DNA of 64,000 bases from Lagopus muta (GCF_023343835.1 NC_064439.1:20717433-20781432); one strand, 5' to 3'; shown: positions 12,465 through 35,080, counted from the stretch's first letter. A program made the numbers and translations. The notes: a model not told the origin generated them from the letters alone.

Positions 12465-12961
12465 GGCAATGGCTTGGTACAGCCTTTCCAATTTCTAATA
12501 TTACATCATTTAAATTGATAGCTTCTGTGACTTAACAATGGATTAATGTGATGCTGAGAAGAAATTACCAGCTTTCACAAGGAAATCAACCTGTGCAAGT
12601 TAATGCACAGAGACAGCTGCAGAACAATGCACTGTTTTATAATATGTTTGGATTATTCTTGCTTAGGATAAAATTCAAGTGTTCTCAGAATAAAGCTTAT
12701 ACTTATGATTCTTGTGCATGGATTTTAGGAATGAAAGGGCTATTGAGGGAAGTGTCAAGTAAATTGGTGTTGAATGCCTTTAATTGCTGCTTTTTCTCCA
12801 GCTTCTCTAAAATATTTCAGCTAGTTATTTTCTTGTCCTCTCACATTTACCTACGAAGTATTTTATGTTTTCTTTTCTTTTCTTGTCATTTTTAAGGCTT
12901 TATGCCAAAGACAAGTGGTGGTGATTGTATTTCCATGCTATTTCTTGGTGTGTTGCTTTAA

Positions 12962-13264
<303 letters not shown>

Positions 13265-15167
13265 TAAGCTCCTCAGTGCTGAGTGGAATTGCTGGCTTTG
13301 TGTGCCTGTCCCATTGCTGTTGTCTTTCTTATGGTCTACATTGCTGCAGAGAAGTTAAGAAACAGTTTTTATCATGTGTTTCTGTTGTTTGTGTTGAAAG
13401 CCTTCTCGGCTGGTAATTAAGAAACTGGATGTTGCCATGGTACTGAGCTCTGCTTTCCTGCTTTATGATAGGGCTGTGTTCTGGGACTGACAGACAAGTG
13501 TAGTGTTTTTTGCTTTTAGGTATAGCGGGCTGTTCTGTGGTGTCTTTCTCCCTTCCTTCCTTTTGTTCTCTGCTTTTCCATACACTGTGTTTAGGTCATT
13601 TCCCCTTCCCCCTGCAGCAAAGCTGTTTTTTTTACTGCTGACATGTAAATGTAATGGATCTGGATTAAATTGCATTTGAGAAAGGTCAGTTGTCGATTCT
13701 CCTCTGGTATTGGAGTCAGATGTTCCAATTCAAGAAGATGTCTGTTTGCATTTTCTGAGTGTTCTAGAGGAAGCTGCTTCACTGAAAGGACAGAGTGTTC
13801 CTTAGTAATAGCAGCCACTAGGAAAAGACTTCAGAAGCTTCTCCACATTTCTCAGTTCTGTGTACAGTTCCTGAAATTATTTCAGGATTATAAAGGACAT
13901 TATCTAAATATAGATGTGTAATATGACAATCCACTCCTTTTCATTCTTCTGGGTTTTTTTGATATTCATAAGTTTTGTGAACAATGTTATGTGTAGGCTG
14001 ACATTTGAGTAGCACGATTACTGCCTGCTGTCATTCTGTCAGAGGAGGGAAGAAATCACACGGTGGGGTAGGAACATAGTGTTTGTCACACAGTGACAAA
14101 GATTATTGGAGTGATTATGGATATTTAACAACTTGACACTTGACTGCCCCCTCCCAACCTAACCTCAGTGGTATTTGAGTGAAAACTATTACATAATTTG
14201 TTTATATATTTATTTATCCCAATACTTGTTTGCTTCACAGCTTATTATATATGTACGTACAGGCAGTACAGAGAAGCCTTGACAACTGGCACATGGGTTA
14301 CAGGCAAATGGAATTTGTAAATAAAAGAATATTTCAAATAACAAATGAAGAAAATCAAAAGCAGCATTGCTTCAGTTTCAGTCTTCCCCTTGTGATTGCA
14401 AGGGAAATTTACGGAGTTAAATTTAGGGAAAGAGGCAGCAACTGGTGCATCATGTTGCAAGTGGGGAATATTTTGTTATTAAGCTAGATACTGCCAGTAA
14501 TTATTTTCCTCTTTAAAAACTTGAAGGGAAAATTGACATAAAAGTACCATGACATTTCAAGTGTTAAGAGTGTTTAATATTACACAACACAGGGCTTGAA
14601 AGAAATTGCACATTATTGATGGAAATGACTAATATGATTTGCACGCATGCTTTGTGTTAGTGGAAGCACACTAAAAGCAGGCTGATGATTGCAGTGGGTT
14701 GCATAAAATGTTTTAAGGCAGGCAGAACATACATGATATGTTTGTCTATGGTAGCATAAATGGCTCCATTCTGTCAGGGTTGTTAGGGTAATCCAGTGGC
14801 AGTATCATTAAATAAATGGTCCAGATTTGAGAGTTTGTAGACATTAACTTCCATAAAGCCTTGGTAAATAACAATTCTTATCTTCCATCAGAAGTAGTGG
14901 GTGAGGGAGGACATCTAGGGAGCACCAGGTACACCACACATACAGCATTACACAGCACAGGGGTAATTACATCTCCACTTTAAAGAGCAGAAGGCAGTCT
15001 ATGGCTTTCAATTCCTACAAGACAATTAATGCTTACCCAAACACTTTCTTCTGTTCCTTGGGATAATTAAAAACAGGCTGAGAGCTTAGACTGCTTTTTC
15101 TAACAGCTGCCTATTCCTGACTGCTGCTTTCATCCTTTGCGCACGCATAACTGCAAGGTAGAACAGA

Positions 15168-15240
15168 GGTGGCCAACTTTTTGAGCATTACTCACTATGT
15201 TACCTTGTATGAAATTTTTTTGGTGTCATATGCCCTAAGT
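15168..15240 (+). repeat. Possible hAT-type DNA transposon fragment
   Basis: The start CAGAGGTGGCCAACTTTTTG resembles the terminal repeat style of Charlie-like hAT elements (CAG..GTGG.CAACTTTTT). I could not find the matching inverted end, so the assignment is weak. Confidence 0.25.
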
Positions 15241-15499
15241 CCTTTATACCTCATGAACAGATAGCTGCATTCAGTCAGCATTCACCTCTCTGCTGGGCGA
15301 GCTGCTGTAGTTATGCCAGTCTCGTTTAATTACTAAATAAACACCCACGTCTAAGTCACTTAGGTTAAAAAAGAGTGTTTATGGGGAAATTCATTGCTTT
15401 TCTGCCTGTTTGAATATGTTGCTCACGTTGCTACAGTTGGCACTTTTAGCAGAAGAGCCAGGAGGCTGAGGGTTTGGAAATGATTTAGCAGAGGGCTGT

Positions 15500-15580
15500 T
15501 AGAGTTAGGGCAGTATGGTCAGGTTGCAGTTGGTCTTGATGATCTTGAAGGTCTTTTCCAACCTGAGCAATTCTGTGATT
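15500..15580 (+). repeat. CR1 3'-end fragment
   Basis: It contains TTGATGATCTTGAAGGTCTT, TTCCAACCTGAGCAATTCTG and TGATT, the usual CR1 3' terminus. Plus orientation, in RUNDC3B intron 2. Confidence 0.85.
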
Positions 15581-17117
15581 ACTATTTCATTAATTACTAT
15601 GAATGCAGAGCAGATCCAACATCTGAATTGTAAAGCTTATGTATTTCCTGTCTTTGAAATAAGCTTTGAGGAATGTCTTCTGGCAAGGTATGATGCTAAT
15701 TACTGGGCAGAGCAATTGGAGATCTTCAAGGGGCAGGAGAGAAGGATTAACAGAAAGAGGACAAGTGACTAATTACTCTTCTATTCCTTCTCAGGATTAA
15801 GAATTCACATGGTTTCATAATACAGCAGAGTAGTAGGTGGATGCACAGCATGTTTTAATGTCTGTGATCTGAACAAGAGCTATAGTTCTGAATGGAGATC
15901 TCACAAATTTGTATGCAAATGTGTGTGTATCTGATCATCGCTAAAGCAAGGCGGGTGATTTCAGGAATTGCTTTCCTCCTAGGAGTTGTTCAGAAATTTT
16001 TCTTTCCTAATCTTCTGGTATTGTGGAGATTTAGCCATATCTTTCAGCTGTCTTGGTGGCTTCTTCTATTCACTGCTCTCTAGATTGAATTTTCAGGTAT
16101 TTGTGTTGGTGTCCTTTTTGTCAGGTCAGTTGAGTAAATATAGTTAGTGCAGATGTGGTAGGAGCATTAAAAAAATGGTGCAGTAGCCCTACCTGGGATT
16201 TGATCACAGATGTATCCTAGCTGATTGAAAACCTGAATCCAATTCAAGGTGATATGTTGGCTTTGCTAAATCAAAATGCTATATGTTTTTCTGTGTTTTT
16301 CTACCACTTCAGTTTTCAACTGAGTTAGCAAAGAACTGCCAACACAATTGCAGGTTTTTACAGCCATCCTCTCTGACATATTTTTGAAAACTATTGTCAC
16401 AGGTATATATTTGTTGACTCCCTGTTTCTGTTTAAATATCCTTTCAACAAATGTGTTTGTATCCTAACTTCTAACCAGTATGCATGCCTAGAAGTAATTT
16501 CAGTATATAACCAAGGTTCTGTTGCTGACATGAAATACAGTGCATCTTGCTTGTGGGCTTGTAATTTTTTGTGTGTCCTAGCTACTGTGAGCTTGTCATC
16601 CGTACACTTATGTTGCAGTCAATACCATAATGTCACAAAAAGGTACGTTCTACTGTGCTGTTTTGACACTTGCACAACTCCACGTCTTTTATCCTGTAAT
16701 ACATTGAGAAGATAAATACATCACAATTTTCTGCCAGAATTATCCATAGCTCTTATTTCTGTCTCTTTGTTCTATGCTGTTCCTAGCATGTAGTGACTGG
16801 ATTTTATTGTGTTTTTTTTTTTCCTTGTAGAAAACTCCCAGTGACTGGTAAGCCCCTAGGGTGGTCAGTGCTGATTGAGTGGAAAGAAAGATGTATTAGT
16901 TCTTTCTTTTCTCATTATACAAAACATTTGACAAAACATGTTGTCTGCAGTCTGATGCCAGTAATGGTAACCGGCCATGCAAAGTGATGTCGTCGGTCAA
17001 TGTTATTTAGTTTTGACATTATCTTCTTCACAGTAAGGTGTGAACTGTTGAAAAAATATTTCTGAAACAGTGGCAGACTTTTCTAAGTCTTCAGTGCACA
17101 CTTTATCCCTTCCTATA

Positions 17118-17119
17118 TG

Positions 17120-17151
<32 letters not shown>

Positions 17152-17152
17152 A
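17118..17152 (+). repeat. GTTTT simple repeat
   Basis: A tract of GTTTT and GTTTTT units in RUNDC3B intron 2. Confidence 0.85.
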
Positions 17153-19278
17153 GGTCAAAAAAGTCACTAATTGCCAACTGCTATTTCACAGGATTTCTTT
17201 TTTAAGCAATGAATATTAATGTAATTTGTATTAAAATTCAATGAATTCTAGTAATATCTTAAAAGCATAAGCAGAAATTTCAAATGGGAGGGGTATGAAT
17301 TATGTCTGTAGAAGAGAACTTGTGCTTGTAGGCACAGGTCTCAGGAGAGGAAGCATGGTTCTATAAGATGCATCTTGCTGTGCCTCTCATCCTGGGAGAG
17401 GCAGGTCTCTACATAGAAGAGGTAAGGAGTTGGTTATATAACAGGGGTGAAAAGGTTACGTTAAGGAAGTAGTGAAGTTACTGCTGTCATAAAAAAAGAT
17501 GAATTCCAGGCTGAGATGGCCCTTTATTTGATAATGTTATGCTGACATGTTCTAAGAATAATAGCTTTTGTTACTAGGTTTAACATTTACATGCACATGG
17601 TGACCCTGTTACTGCTTTTGGCTATAAAGAAATAGGAAGTTCTTTGGGCATTTTGTGGTTCAGCTAATTCTACTTTCTTCTGCGTAGAGAAGAATCTTAA
17701 GTGACATGTATTTGTCTTGGTGGACTTGGTTTATAAACTGCTGTAAATTCTTAATGATTCATTCTGGAGGCCTAAAACAAAAGTACGTACCATGAAAATT
17801 CTTCAAAGGAGCAACAAGTCATTTTATTACTAGTAAATTGTATTAAGACTATTCACAAAATGGGCACATTTTCTGCAAACTAAACAAAGTTTGGAGAAAA
17901 TCTACCTGTAGCTTAGAGCATCCTAATCATTACTGCTTTGCAACTGTGGAACTTTGTCTTCCAGGTCTGAAGTTGGACTGTGAGTGAGTAGAAACGGCTT
18001 TGGACTCTACAGGAAACTTACTCTTTCCTTACAAACTTCAGCAGAAATCAAATTGTACACTAAAAACTTGCTTTTCTTTAAGATAGTGTTGATTGCTGGA
18101 GTGTAGGCAAGTTGTGAACTAACAGGGGTAAACTAGAAGTCCCTGGTTAATGAAAGGTCCTGCTCCTGCTGTGAGTTTCAAGTGAAGGCTATTCCTTCTG
18201 AAGTCAAAAAGTTACACTCTTGGTAAAGCTGCTTGTGAGACCACAGCTCTCTGTTATGCCAAAATATATTGTAATTGTGACCAGCTTGCTTTGCTGATCA
18301 GTGTAAGCTGAATAAATGCTGGTAGGTATTTCTGTTGTAGAGTAATATGGTTTTTTGACCTCAGAAAACTATAGGGCAAAGCTGGGTTTTTTTGCAGAAT
18401 ATATTCTGTGCAGTGTGGAAAAGATCATAGAAGTTATTGTGTGATATGCTTGCCTTTGTTAGCTGGGACTGGAACTACTGTCATGAAGACACCTTTACAC
18501 TTAAGTGTTGCATTCAGTTTTGCAGGTACTATCCTCAGGGCAGAAATGTTTCTAATATGATAAAGACTATAAAAAATATCAGTAGCTTTTGGTGATGTTA
18601 AAATGATGTTGAATTCCTGTTTCTGTCCACGGCACATGATGTTTCAGCAAAAACAGTAAGTTCATAGAAGCAGTTACCTTGTGAATACTGTCTTATTTTA
18701 GCCCTTAGAGCTGATAAAATCTGAATATCCTGTAGCTGGAGCACATTGGGATTTTGTTTTTCTTTTAGCATGTTGAGTTTCTTTATACTAGTTTTTTCTT
18801 GGTATGTTTGTGGTTGGTTTTTTTGATGTGCTTTAACAAGCCTTGTACTTAGTAAATGTGGCAAAGTGAGCAGATGGGTCACACAGTTAAGTTGTATGTG
18901 TCCTCTAGTGAGGGAAAAAAGCAAAACCTTGAATTTCTTAGGATTGCTGCGGTCAGTCTTCAACACTTCTCTGGCTGTGCTTGGAGCTGAGCTACATTGT
19001 ACTAGGTTCAATGTTCTGTACTATCTGTACTAGGTACAGATGTTCTTGGCACTGTATTTTGGCATTTTATTTTTAGTATGTATGATTTTCAGTGTCAGTT
19101 AAGTACCGTGCAAAAAAGTGTACTGTTCTTTTTTGAAGTCTGAACTTTGTAACCAGCAAAAGAATTAGCAGTCTTTCTGAGAAATTAGTAAAGCTTCAGG
19201 AAAATACAACTTAAGATGTGAAATACAATTAGCCTAAAAATAAGAGCTTATTTTACACAAATAAGTTTTTGCATGTAT

Positions 19279-19387
19279 CACAGATTGGCCTGGGTTGAAA
19301 AGGACCACGATCATTTAGTTTCAATCTCCTTGCTATGTGCAGGGTCACCAACCACCAGACCAAGCTGCCCAGAACCACTTCCACATG
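19279..19387 (-). repeat. CR1 fragment
   Basis: It reads GGCCTGGGTTGAAAAGGACC, then AGGGTCACCAACCACCAGAC and AAGCTGCCCAGAACC, the reverse complement of a degenerate CR1 3' end. Confidence 0.8.
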
Positions 19388-20179
19388 CCAGTATGCAATA
19401 GTGCCAGTCACTGGAGGGCAACGTTCCTCTTGCTATTTTACATTTTTGTTTGCAGTTGTGTGCTGTTACGTTTCAGTGTTACCTCTGAAATGTATTTTGC
19501 ATGCAGCAGATTTCAAATGGTAACACTTTCCAAGCAGTGAATAATAATGGCAATAATAATAATAAAGAGCTTCGGTTACCACTCCAGAAGAGATATTGAC
19601 TTGCTCAGTTCATTTTTGTCAGCCTCCCAAGGTGTACTGTGTGTGTCCTCTAAGTAAAGGAAATTGTGACTGCTAAACTTTTTGATTGTTCATCTTTTCT
19701 CCTGCACTGAAAGCACGTTATGAAACAATTCCAAATTGACTCCTAAGATAAGGGTAACACTACCACAGCAAAGGCTGCTCTTTTTGCATGCATATCTATG
19801 CATGCATATGAAGAACAAAACTCAGTTTTCTTTTTCATCATGGTTTTAAGTCACAAAGGTGTGTGCTTTGTTGTGAGTAAACTGTCCCGTGTATTACCAT
19901 AGAGTCCTGATGAGAAAGAAAAGGACCAAATACAGGCACATAGGCAAAAGCCTCACGCTGACTTCTCACACTGGTTTTCATTGAGAGTGAGCAGCATGGT
20001 GCAAGTTCCTTCTGTCACCTGTGCAGCCAGTTTTCAGGAATTAGTGGACTTGCAAGCATAAAATGCTGTCTTTGCAGGGTGTGCATAGGAAACACAGGGA
20101 AGTATCTGAATTATGCTCCTCTCAAGCAAGCGGGGAAGAAGGTTCATAAATCTTCACATGTTTTTGTATTTTGATTTAA

Positions 20180-21473
<1,294 letters not shown>

Positions 21474-21674
21474 TGAGGTGTGAGACTCAAATTTGGAAGT
21501 GAATGCTGCACTTAATTTGTATGGGTTGAAGAGATGTAACCTAGTGAAAGACATCTGGAGTTAGTATCAATTTCTAAGATTTTTAGCATGGCTAAAACTG
21601 CAAAATTGCTATTGCAAAAATCCCTTAGAGACTGTAAAATGTGGAAATTTGTTGTAATTCTTGAAAGGTTAAAG

Positions 21675-21716
21675 AGAAGAAAACCTCCCAAAAGAAGAAA
21701 ACCTCTCAAAAGAAGG
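21675..21716 (+). repeat. 18-bp tandem repeat, about 2.3 copies
   Basis: The unit AGAAGAAAACCTCCCAAA (21675-21692) is repeated at 21693-21710 with one substitution and partly continued. It lies just upstream of a CR1 copy. Confidence 0.85.
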
Positions 21717-21747
21717 AACTCGTTTTGAAATTGTAGCCTGATAGCAA

Positions 21748-22412
21748 TAGATCATCCAGCCAACCCCTTCCATGGGCTGGGTCACAACCCACTAGATCAG
21801 GGTGCTCAGAAGTCACATCCAGCCTGGCCTTGAGCACCTCCAGGGATGGGGAAGCCACAGCTTCTGCAGGCAACCTGTCCAGTACTAACCACCTTTGTAG
21901 TAAAGAATTTCTTTCTTATCTATCCTCTTTAAGTTTAAAACCATTACCACTTATCTTACCACCCACTGTCTGTATACTGTGGTAGAGTCCCTATCCATCT
22001 TTCCTTGGCCCCCCTGTATGCATTGGAAGACATTAGTATGATCTCCACAGGGCCGTCTTTCATCTAAGCTAAGCAACCCCAACCCTTAGCCTATGTTCAC
22101 AGCAGCGTTCCTGCACATGGGTGTATTTCTGAACCCACTCTAACAGGTTTCTCTTGTGCTGGAGGCCTTGCTGCTGGGTGCCATACTGAGTGCCAGGTGG
22201 GGTCTCACAGGAGTGAAAGAGAGGGAAGCGATCACCTCTCTCACCCTGCTAGTCACTCCTTTTGATGCAGCCCAGGGTATGGTTGGATTTCTGGACTTCA
22301 GGTGCGTGTGCTCATGTTAAGTTTTTCATCCATTCATCTCTCTCGATCCACTTCTCCCAGTCTGTACTGATGTTTGGGATTGCCCTGACCCAGGTGCAGA
22401 TCCTTGCACTTG
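21748..22412 (-). repeat. CR1 copy, about 665 bp
   Basis: A long minus-oriented copy. Landmarks on the plus strand are CAGCCTGGCCTTGAGCACCT, CCAGGGATGGGG, TTTTGATGCAGCCCAGGGTA and GCAGATCCTTGCACTTG. It is diverged from consensus and no open frame remains. Confidence 0.92.
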
Positions 22413-23487
22413 AAGGTATATAAAATGAATGTAATTCATTTCAAAAATAAGTATTGATGTCAGAAAGACTCAATATATTAAAAATACATTTTTTAGACTT
22501 CTGGGAACTTCTCTTGGAGAAAGAAGGAAGGGAATTCCAGGAAGCTTTTGAGAAGTACAGAACAGAAATAATAGTCAGACATGGCTAGAATTCTTGATGT
22601 AATATGAAAAACATGTAACAGGTTGTTGTTGTACCACTTGATAATAAAAGCTGTTACAGATAAGAATATGCTTTGTGATGGAAATTATTTTCACCATTCT
22701 GGACTGGTTCTAGGTAGTGTATCAATTTATTATCCTGTAACAGCAACATCTTATTGATTCGTGATAAGAACATCTAAGTATGAGTCTGCATGAGTTGTGA
22801 AACCTTATGTTGAACTCAAAAAGTTCTAGACATAGTGAAAAGAATACATACTCTGTAAGAACTTCTGTTCATTTGGAATATTATTTCTGTTTAAAATATT
22901 TTTCCACGGATCTCAGTTTATTTTCCCAATATTAAGATGACCTTGAAACACAGTTTGGTAAACATACTGTTTTACTGAAATTTCCAGTCCTATCATCTTT
23001 ATTTTATCCATGTTTGCTTGTGTTTGCAGTAGACAAGAAGCTGATAAAGCAAAAATTTCTGGTAAAGAAATTAACTTACAGTGCATCAAACAGAAAAGTC
23101 ACTTGGGTTTTTGAGAGGTAGATGAGAAGGAAGAGGAGGGTCAGAACATACATAGTTAAGTAGTATGTTTGTACCTGCTTGATAATGCAGTTTGTTTGCT
23201 AGGAGATAACAGCAGTCTTATTTTATTAGCTGTTGTATTAGTTTCAAATTACTGAATTTGATGTTTTATGATTGGATTTTCTTTTAGTGCTATAGAGTTA
23301 GGAATCAATTTCTTGTGCTGCAAACGTAATATATGCAGTTTTTGTTTTGAAATAGTATTTAAAATATGTTTCTTAGAATTAATAGTTACACTTTGAAATC
23401 TTGGTGCTGTGGACATTAGATTCACCGACAGTAATGGATGCATTCTCTTTCCCATGTGGTATTTTGGATAACTGTTAAGTGGCTTGA

Positions 23488-23503
23488 TTTTTTTTTTTTT
23501 TTT
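23488..23503 (+). repeat. Poly-T run (16 T)
   Basis: A T-run in RUNDC3B intron 4, followed about 60 bp later by a TATATG-rich stretch. Confidence 0.9.
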
Positions 23504-25013
23504 GATGGTGCTTTGCCAACGTATTTACATTTTTAAATGATGCATTGTGCTTGTGCTGTGTATTCAGTGTATATGTATATGTGTGTATATATGTATATTC
23601 ATATATATGAACTCTGCATGTATTTCACATATGTATGTGGAATACTGCATCTGTCATCTTGCCAGCTCTTAAATCTTGCTGTTTTGTTTAGGTGGATGAC
23701 TTTAGGCCTAGTGCTTCAATGAAACAGTTCATTATTAATGCTGGGTCTGTATGTTACACTTGGTAGGGGCTTGGATTAAGCATGAGCGCGCAATTATTCT
23801 TCTAAAAAATTGGTCAATGCAGTCTTATGTTAAAGCACACAGTCTTTCTTGTTGTATTATGTCAGTTACAGCACTGAGCAAAGATCAGGGAATTTTCCAA
23901 GGAGACTTTAGTTTTGGCTAGATAACTGTAGCTGATTTCAGAAATGAAAAAGCTAACATCTTACTGTTTTAATTATGCTATGCATCTTTTTTGCTCGAAT
24001 GCTTCCCAGGCACCATTTTACAAGCTGCTGTTCACAGTGCAGATTGTTACCTGGCAGTGATTTTGGAAGTAACAGTTAAAAGGTTTACTTGTACTGGGAG
24101 TGTTGTTTCTAGTTTGCAAATAAACTTATTTTGAAGTCCGTCTAGCTCAGTATTCTGCCTCGATAGGCTGCTGCTTTAGCCTTCTGTTATCTTGCCTGAA
24201 GTCAAGGGTTAGGGAGCAGAATCTACATCATAGGGTGCTGGTTCCAAGACTAAGGTTATCATCCCAGAGGATGTCTCTCAGATTTCTTGCTTCCACTGTG
24301 GAGCACGCAGAGTCTTGGACATCTCCTTTCTGTACTACAAAGGAATGTTAGAAGCACATACTTATTGCAGTGTTCATTTACTATGGAGTCCAAACAGATT
24401 TAGGTGCTGAGATCCAAAATGTCTTTTCTGGTTGTCTGGTTTGTCAAGTTGCCATACAGCCGACTTGAGATCTCTCTGAATCATCTGGATACTTCTACTT
24501 TGCTCAACAGACTGCATTTAGTCTTTTTAGCATTTACAAATTCTTATCACAAAACCATTCATGGCAACAGTGGGCCCTATTTAGCTGTCCTGTGGAACAT
24601 TTCAGTCTGGAAGTAGCTTCTTTGGTAGCTGGGAGAAGAAAGATAGTGTAACTAGAACTTTTATTTTCTTGTTACCATGGTATAATTTGTTTTTTGAATG
24701 TACACAAAGCAATTTCATCCTTTCAACAGAAGAATACAAGGTATTGTCATTTTCTTTGCATTTTGTCCATCCTCTTCTACTGTTTTTTAGGGGTGATGTT
24801 ATAAATTCATCTTCTGTCTGAAGTTTTAGATTACAGTGTTCTGCATTGTGCAGTCTGCTGGTTTGCTTTATTTGAAATGAAGTACGAGTGCCCCTGGGGT
24901 TCACATGGATTGTTTTTATTTAAACTGGATTTCTCAATTTTCTGTTAACTGTGAAAACAATCATTATTTGAAAAAAAGTAGTGTTAATGGAGGTAATTTT
25001 TTTCTTTTCTTGA

Positions 25014-31444
<6,431 letters not shown>

Positions 31445-34400
31445 TAAGTTAGTATAATGGAAAAACATTGTGAAAGCAGAATTAGTAAATGTATTTAGTT
31501 CAAATTTAAGTATACAGTACGAAGAACTTCTGATCCTGTGGAAATGAGTCAAACTTAAAGAAATTAATGTATCTCAGCTTTTATTTTTCTTCTGACAATT
31601 CTTATACTCAGAATTGCCTCCCTTGAAAAAATGTGTTTGTGTAAGTCTGAATAACTGAACTTTTTTCTGCAAATCTAAAATTGATTAGACTAAACTTTCT
31701 TACATTTTTGACACATTTTTCTGAAATGTTCTTCATATTTCATTAATTCCAGCTTTTTGGCTACTCTTTTAAAAAATGACATTATTAGAAATAACTTCCT
31801 TTTGAATATTGGTTTTAAAAAGTTAAGCAGGGAACAGGGAGGCAGGAGAGGGCAAAGAACTACTTATTTTCTTTATATGGGTTCTATTTTATCTGAGTAG
31901 GTCTTGCACACGGTAGAAGTTCATCTGGTAATCCTAAAAATATTCTTAATTGATGGGTTACTCGCATTTAATGCAATGCAAAAGACTCAAATAACAAAAC
32001 AAGTCTTAAAACGTTTTAATAGTAAAGGTAACTCTTAATATGTTAAGTGTTCAAGTGTCTTGCACCCCTTAGGTAGGACATCCTGACAGCCCTGTCTTGT
32101 TTCTGATAGTTGACAACTCACAATACACTTCTGTGACCTGCCTGAGTACGTCTGAGCGTCAGGCAGAAGTGTTACTGGGAGGGAGAAGTGAGCTCACTTC
32201 AACCCACTTTATTTGCAGGTTTTGAATGCTTCTTTTTAGCTGGGCTGTATGCAATTGGACTGTTGTATAGACATCAATCTTTGGGCTTTAATTTTGGTTG
32301 CTGGCTTTTGTATGTAAAGGCTTAAATTGTGGAGCAGCTTCTGTTGTATCTTGACAGTGTGTTGTTGTATAGCTGTTTTGAGATGCTGTAGTCAGAAGCC
32401 TGGACTACACTGGATATCTGGGGGGGAGCTTTTTTGCACTGTTAACACCGTATGTGTTGAGTGCCTGTCAGATGAACCCTTCTTAAACTGTGTTAGGAAC
32501 TGATGGCTCCTTATGTGGGAGAGGAAAGGGGGAAGGAACAGTAGCTGGTTTCTAATGGTGAAAAACAGTCCTAATTAACATCTTGTAATTGTTCTTCTAT
32601 ACTTGTATTTTGTTTGCTTTATGTTTATTTTATTCTATTCTTGACCAAGGATGAAGTGCTGACCTTGCAGCAAAGTATCTTCTTTCGCTAATGTATCTGG
32701 ACTAATGCATGAGTTTTAGCCAGTTGTTTTTTATGGTCTGGCTGTTTTAGAACAGCACTGATGGAATTTCATTCCTAGTCTTTTGCTCTCCTACCATTTG
32801 TAGCCTTTTGAAGTCATGAATGTATTCTGTAGTCTCTGGATTCTTTACCAGCAGCCTAGAGCAAGTTTGGGATTGTGATTCTGTCAGAGGCACATAACAC
32901 TAATGTTTGTAAAACATTGGGGATCTGATTTAGGATTGTTTTCTGTGTAATTGAATTTATTGTAAATAAACATTCTATATTTTCTTTTTAATGTGGCTAT
33001 TCTATTCCACTGGCTGTTGTTAAAGTAGAAAATTCTACTATGGATTTTTTCTTGAGCATTTATTGATATTTCCAAACTGCTGTTTTAAAGGCATGCAAGT
33101 CAAAATGTTTTACATACATTTTCAACAAACTAATGGATTTGGGCAGCCTCTGAGGTTCTGTTTATGTCTGCTTCTGAAAAATAAAAGGAAGGGGGAACTT
33201 TCTTGGCAGCGTGGGTTCTTATTGTTGCTGACCTGGGAATGAGATGATGCTGGTGGTCAGCAAGGCCTCAGCTTATAAATTAAATTACCTACAGAAAAGC
33301 TCTTCCATATTTAATAAGGGAAAGTGGAATATATATGGGAAGGGGAGACTGAAGCAACTTAGAAATAATTTCTGTCTCAACAGCCACTGTGAGAAAATTA
33401 AGAATACTGAAAACTGTAGAACATTGACATTGACTCAGAAGTTTGAGGATTCAAACTAAAATAAACAAATTTTAATCTGATTAAAAGCTACTTTATGATG
33501 ATTTTTGGAAAACAGTGAATCTGAAAATTTCTCTTGTTATTCATGGGAGGAAAAAAAAAAAAGTATCTCACTTAACCAGATTTCTTAACAATATGCCCAG
33601 CCATCCAGGGATTGACCATCTCCCTTTGCTGGCAGTTGTTTGATGGCAAATCAGGTTAGAACAGTGGAGCTGCATTAGGCCACCTGATTGTCAGTCAGAC
33701 CTGTTTAAACAAATCTATACCTGATCAAGAACACCTTCATCTTTTACCACACTCTCTGCAGATTAAGAGATTGCCAAGTGATTGTCAACTGCAATAAGGG
33801 CAGTGAGGTATATATATATTCTGGCTTTCATTTGCTTTCTTGAAAAATGTTTGCTGTTGCTGTTGCAGTAAGGGGGATTAAATTTATGATTCTGTCACTT
33901 CTAAAAGTTTCCAAAGCATGGGACAAATGTGATTTTGAAGATATCGACTGTCAAATGTAAATACACATTTCTAGCTGTGGTTTGGGATTCATTAGAGCTT
34001 AATTTGGTTGTACCTGTGACCCAGCTGCCTCTTAGTGCCGAAGTTGCAATCTGTACTTCTGCATCACACTGTTGAGTTGGTTTGCTGTTCATTTAATGGC
34101 CCAGTAAACAGTACTGTGTTTGCACGTGGTGATTGCTTATATCAATTTGAAACAACCCCATTCTGCCATTACCTGGCACTTCTCACAGTTCATCATTAGA
34201 AAACAGTGCTTTTGGCTCTGGTCTTCTATAAAAATAGTGTCTTTTTTTACAATTGAGGTGGAGCAGTTCTTAAAGCCAGTGCTTAAAAGTAACAACTCAC
34301 AGGAGGACAGCCAAGAGAAGCCTCTGAGCAATGGAATGTCTAACTGAAGAAAACATTTTTATTTTCCTAACATTCAAAATGCAGTGGCAGAGAGATTGAT

Positions 34401-34499
34401 TCATCAGGAAATTGGATTCTGGAATAATCAAAATTGCAAAGGAGACCATTTCTTCATCCTCTGATATCCTGTGAAGAAGTCTTGGATGCATCTTGGAGC

Positions 34500-34560
34500 A
34501 GTGATCTCCAGACTTGTTTGGATTGCACACCCCACCAGTCATAGGACTGACTGGGCAATT
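34500..34560 (+). repeat. Possible hAT-type fragment
   Basis: CAGTGATCTCCAGACTTGTT followed by TGGATTGCACACCCC resembles hAT terminal sequences. No second terminus was found, so this is a weak call. Confidence 0.25.
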
Positions 34561-35064
34561 CTGGAACTGTTTGCACACAGCAACCTTTCTTCTAGCTTAC
34601 ACTCTACCTTTATCTGCAGCAAGATTTCCCAGCTGATCTGAGCTACTTTATAGGTTTAAGTTGATTCTGTATCTGAAGTTGATATTTATACGTTAAGCAT
34701 TGATGTGTAATTACAAAAGGGATTTCAATTTACTGAACAGTGACTCATCTCCTGGATAGTGACTCATCAATGTTATAAAAGCTAATCACTTTAACAAAGA
34801 AAATCTTTTAAAATAGAATCCTAAGGAAAACTGAAAGCATTATATATGAAGGCAAAAACCTCAACTTAAAGGATGTATTTCTTTTTCTTCTACGGTGATT
34901 TTTGATCAAATGACGAGAGATTTGTGTAATGTTTACTAACATGGATTTTCTCATAATAGATTTATCAGGTGTTCAGGCTGCTGTGCCTGGTGTAAGACCC
35001 CTTTTCAGTATTTGTTAATTTACCCATACTGAAAACGTGTTCCTCAGTTTGTACTGAGTTACTC

Positions 35065-35080
35065 TTTTTTTTTTTTTTTT
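35065..35080 (+). repeat. Poly-T run (16 T)
   Basis: An uninterrupted T-run in RUNDC3B intron 8. Confidence 0.9.

Noticed and set aside
19785-19812. GCATGC-rich short duplication
   Set aside because: Two 14-bp units only; too small and too common in AT-rich DNA to mean anything alone.
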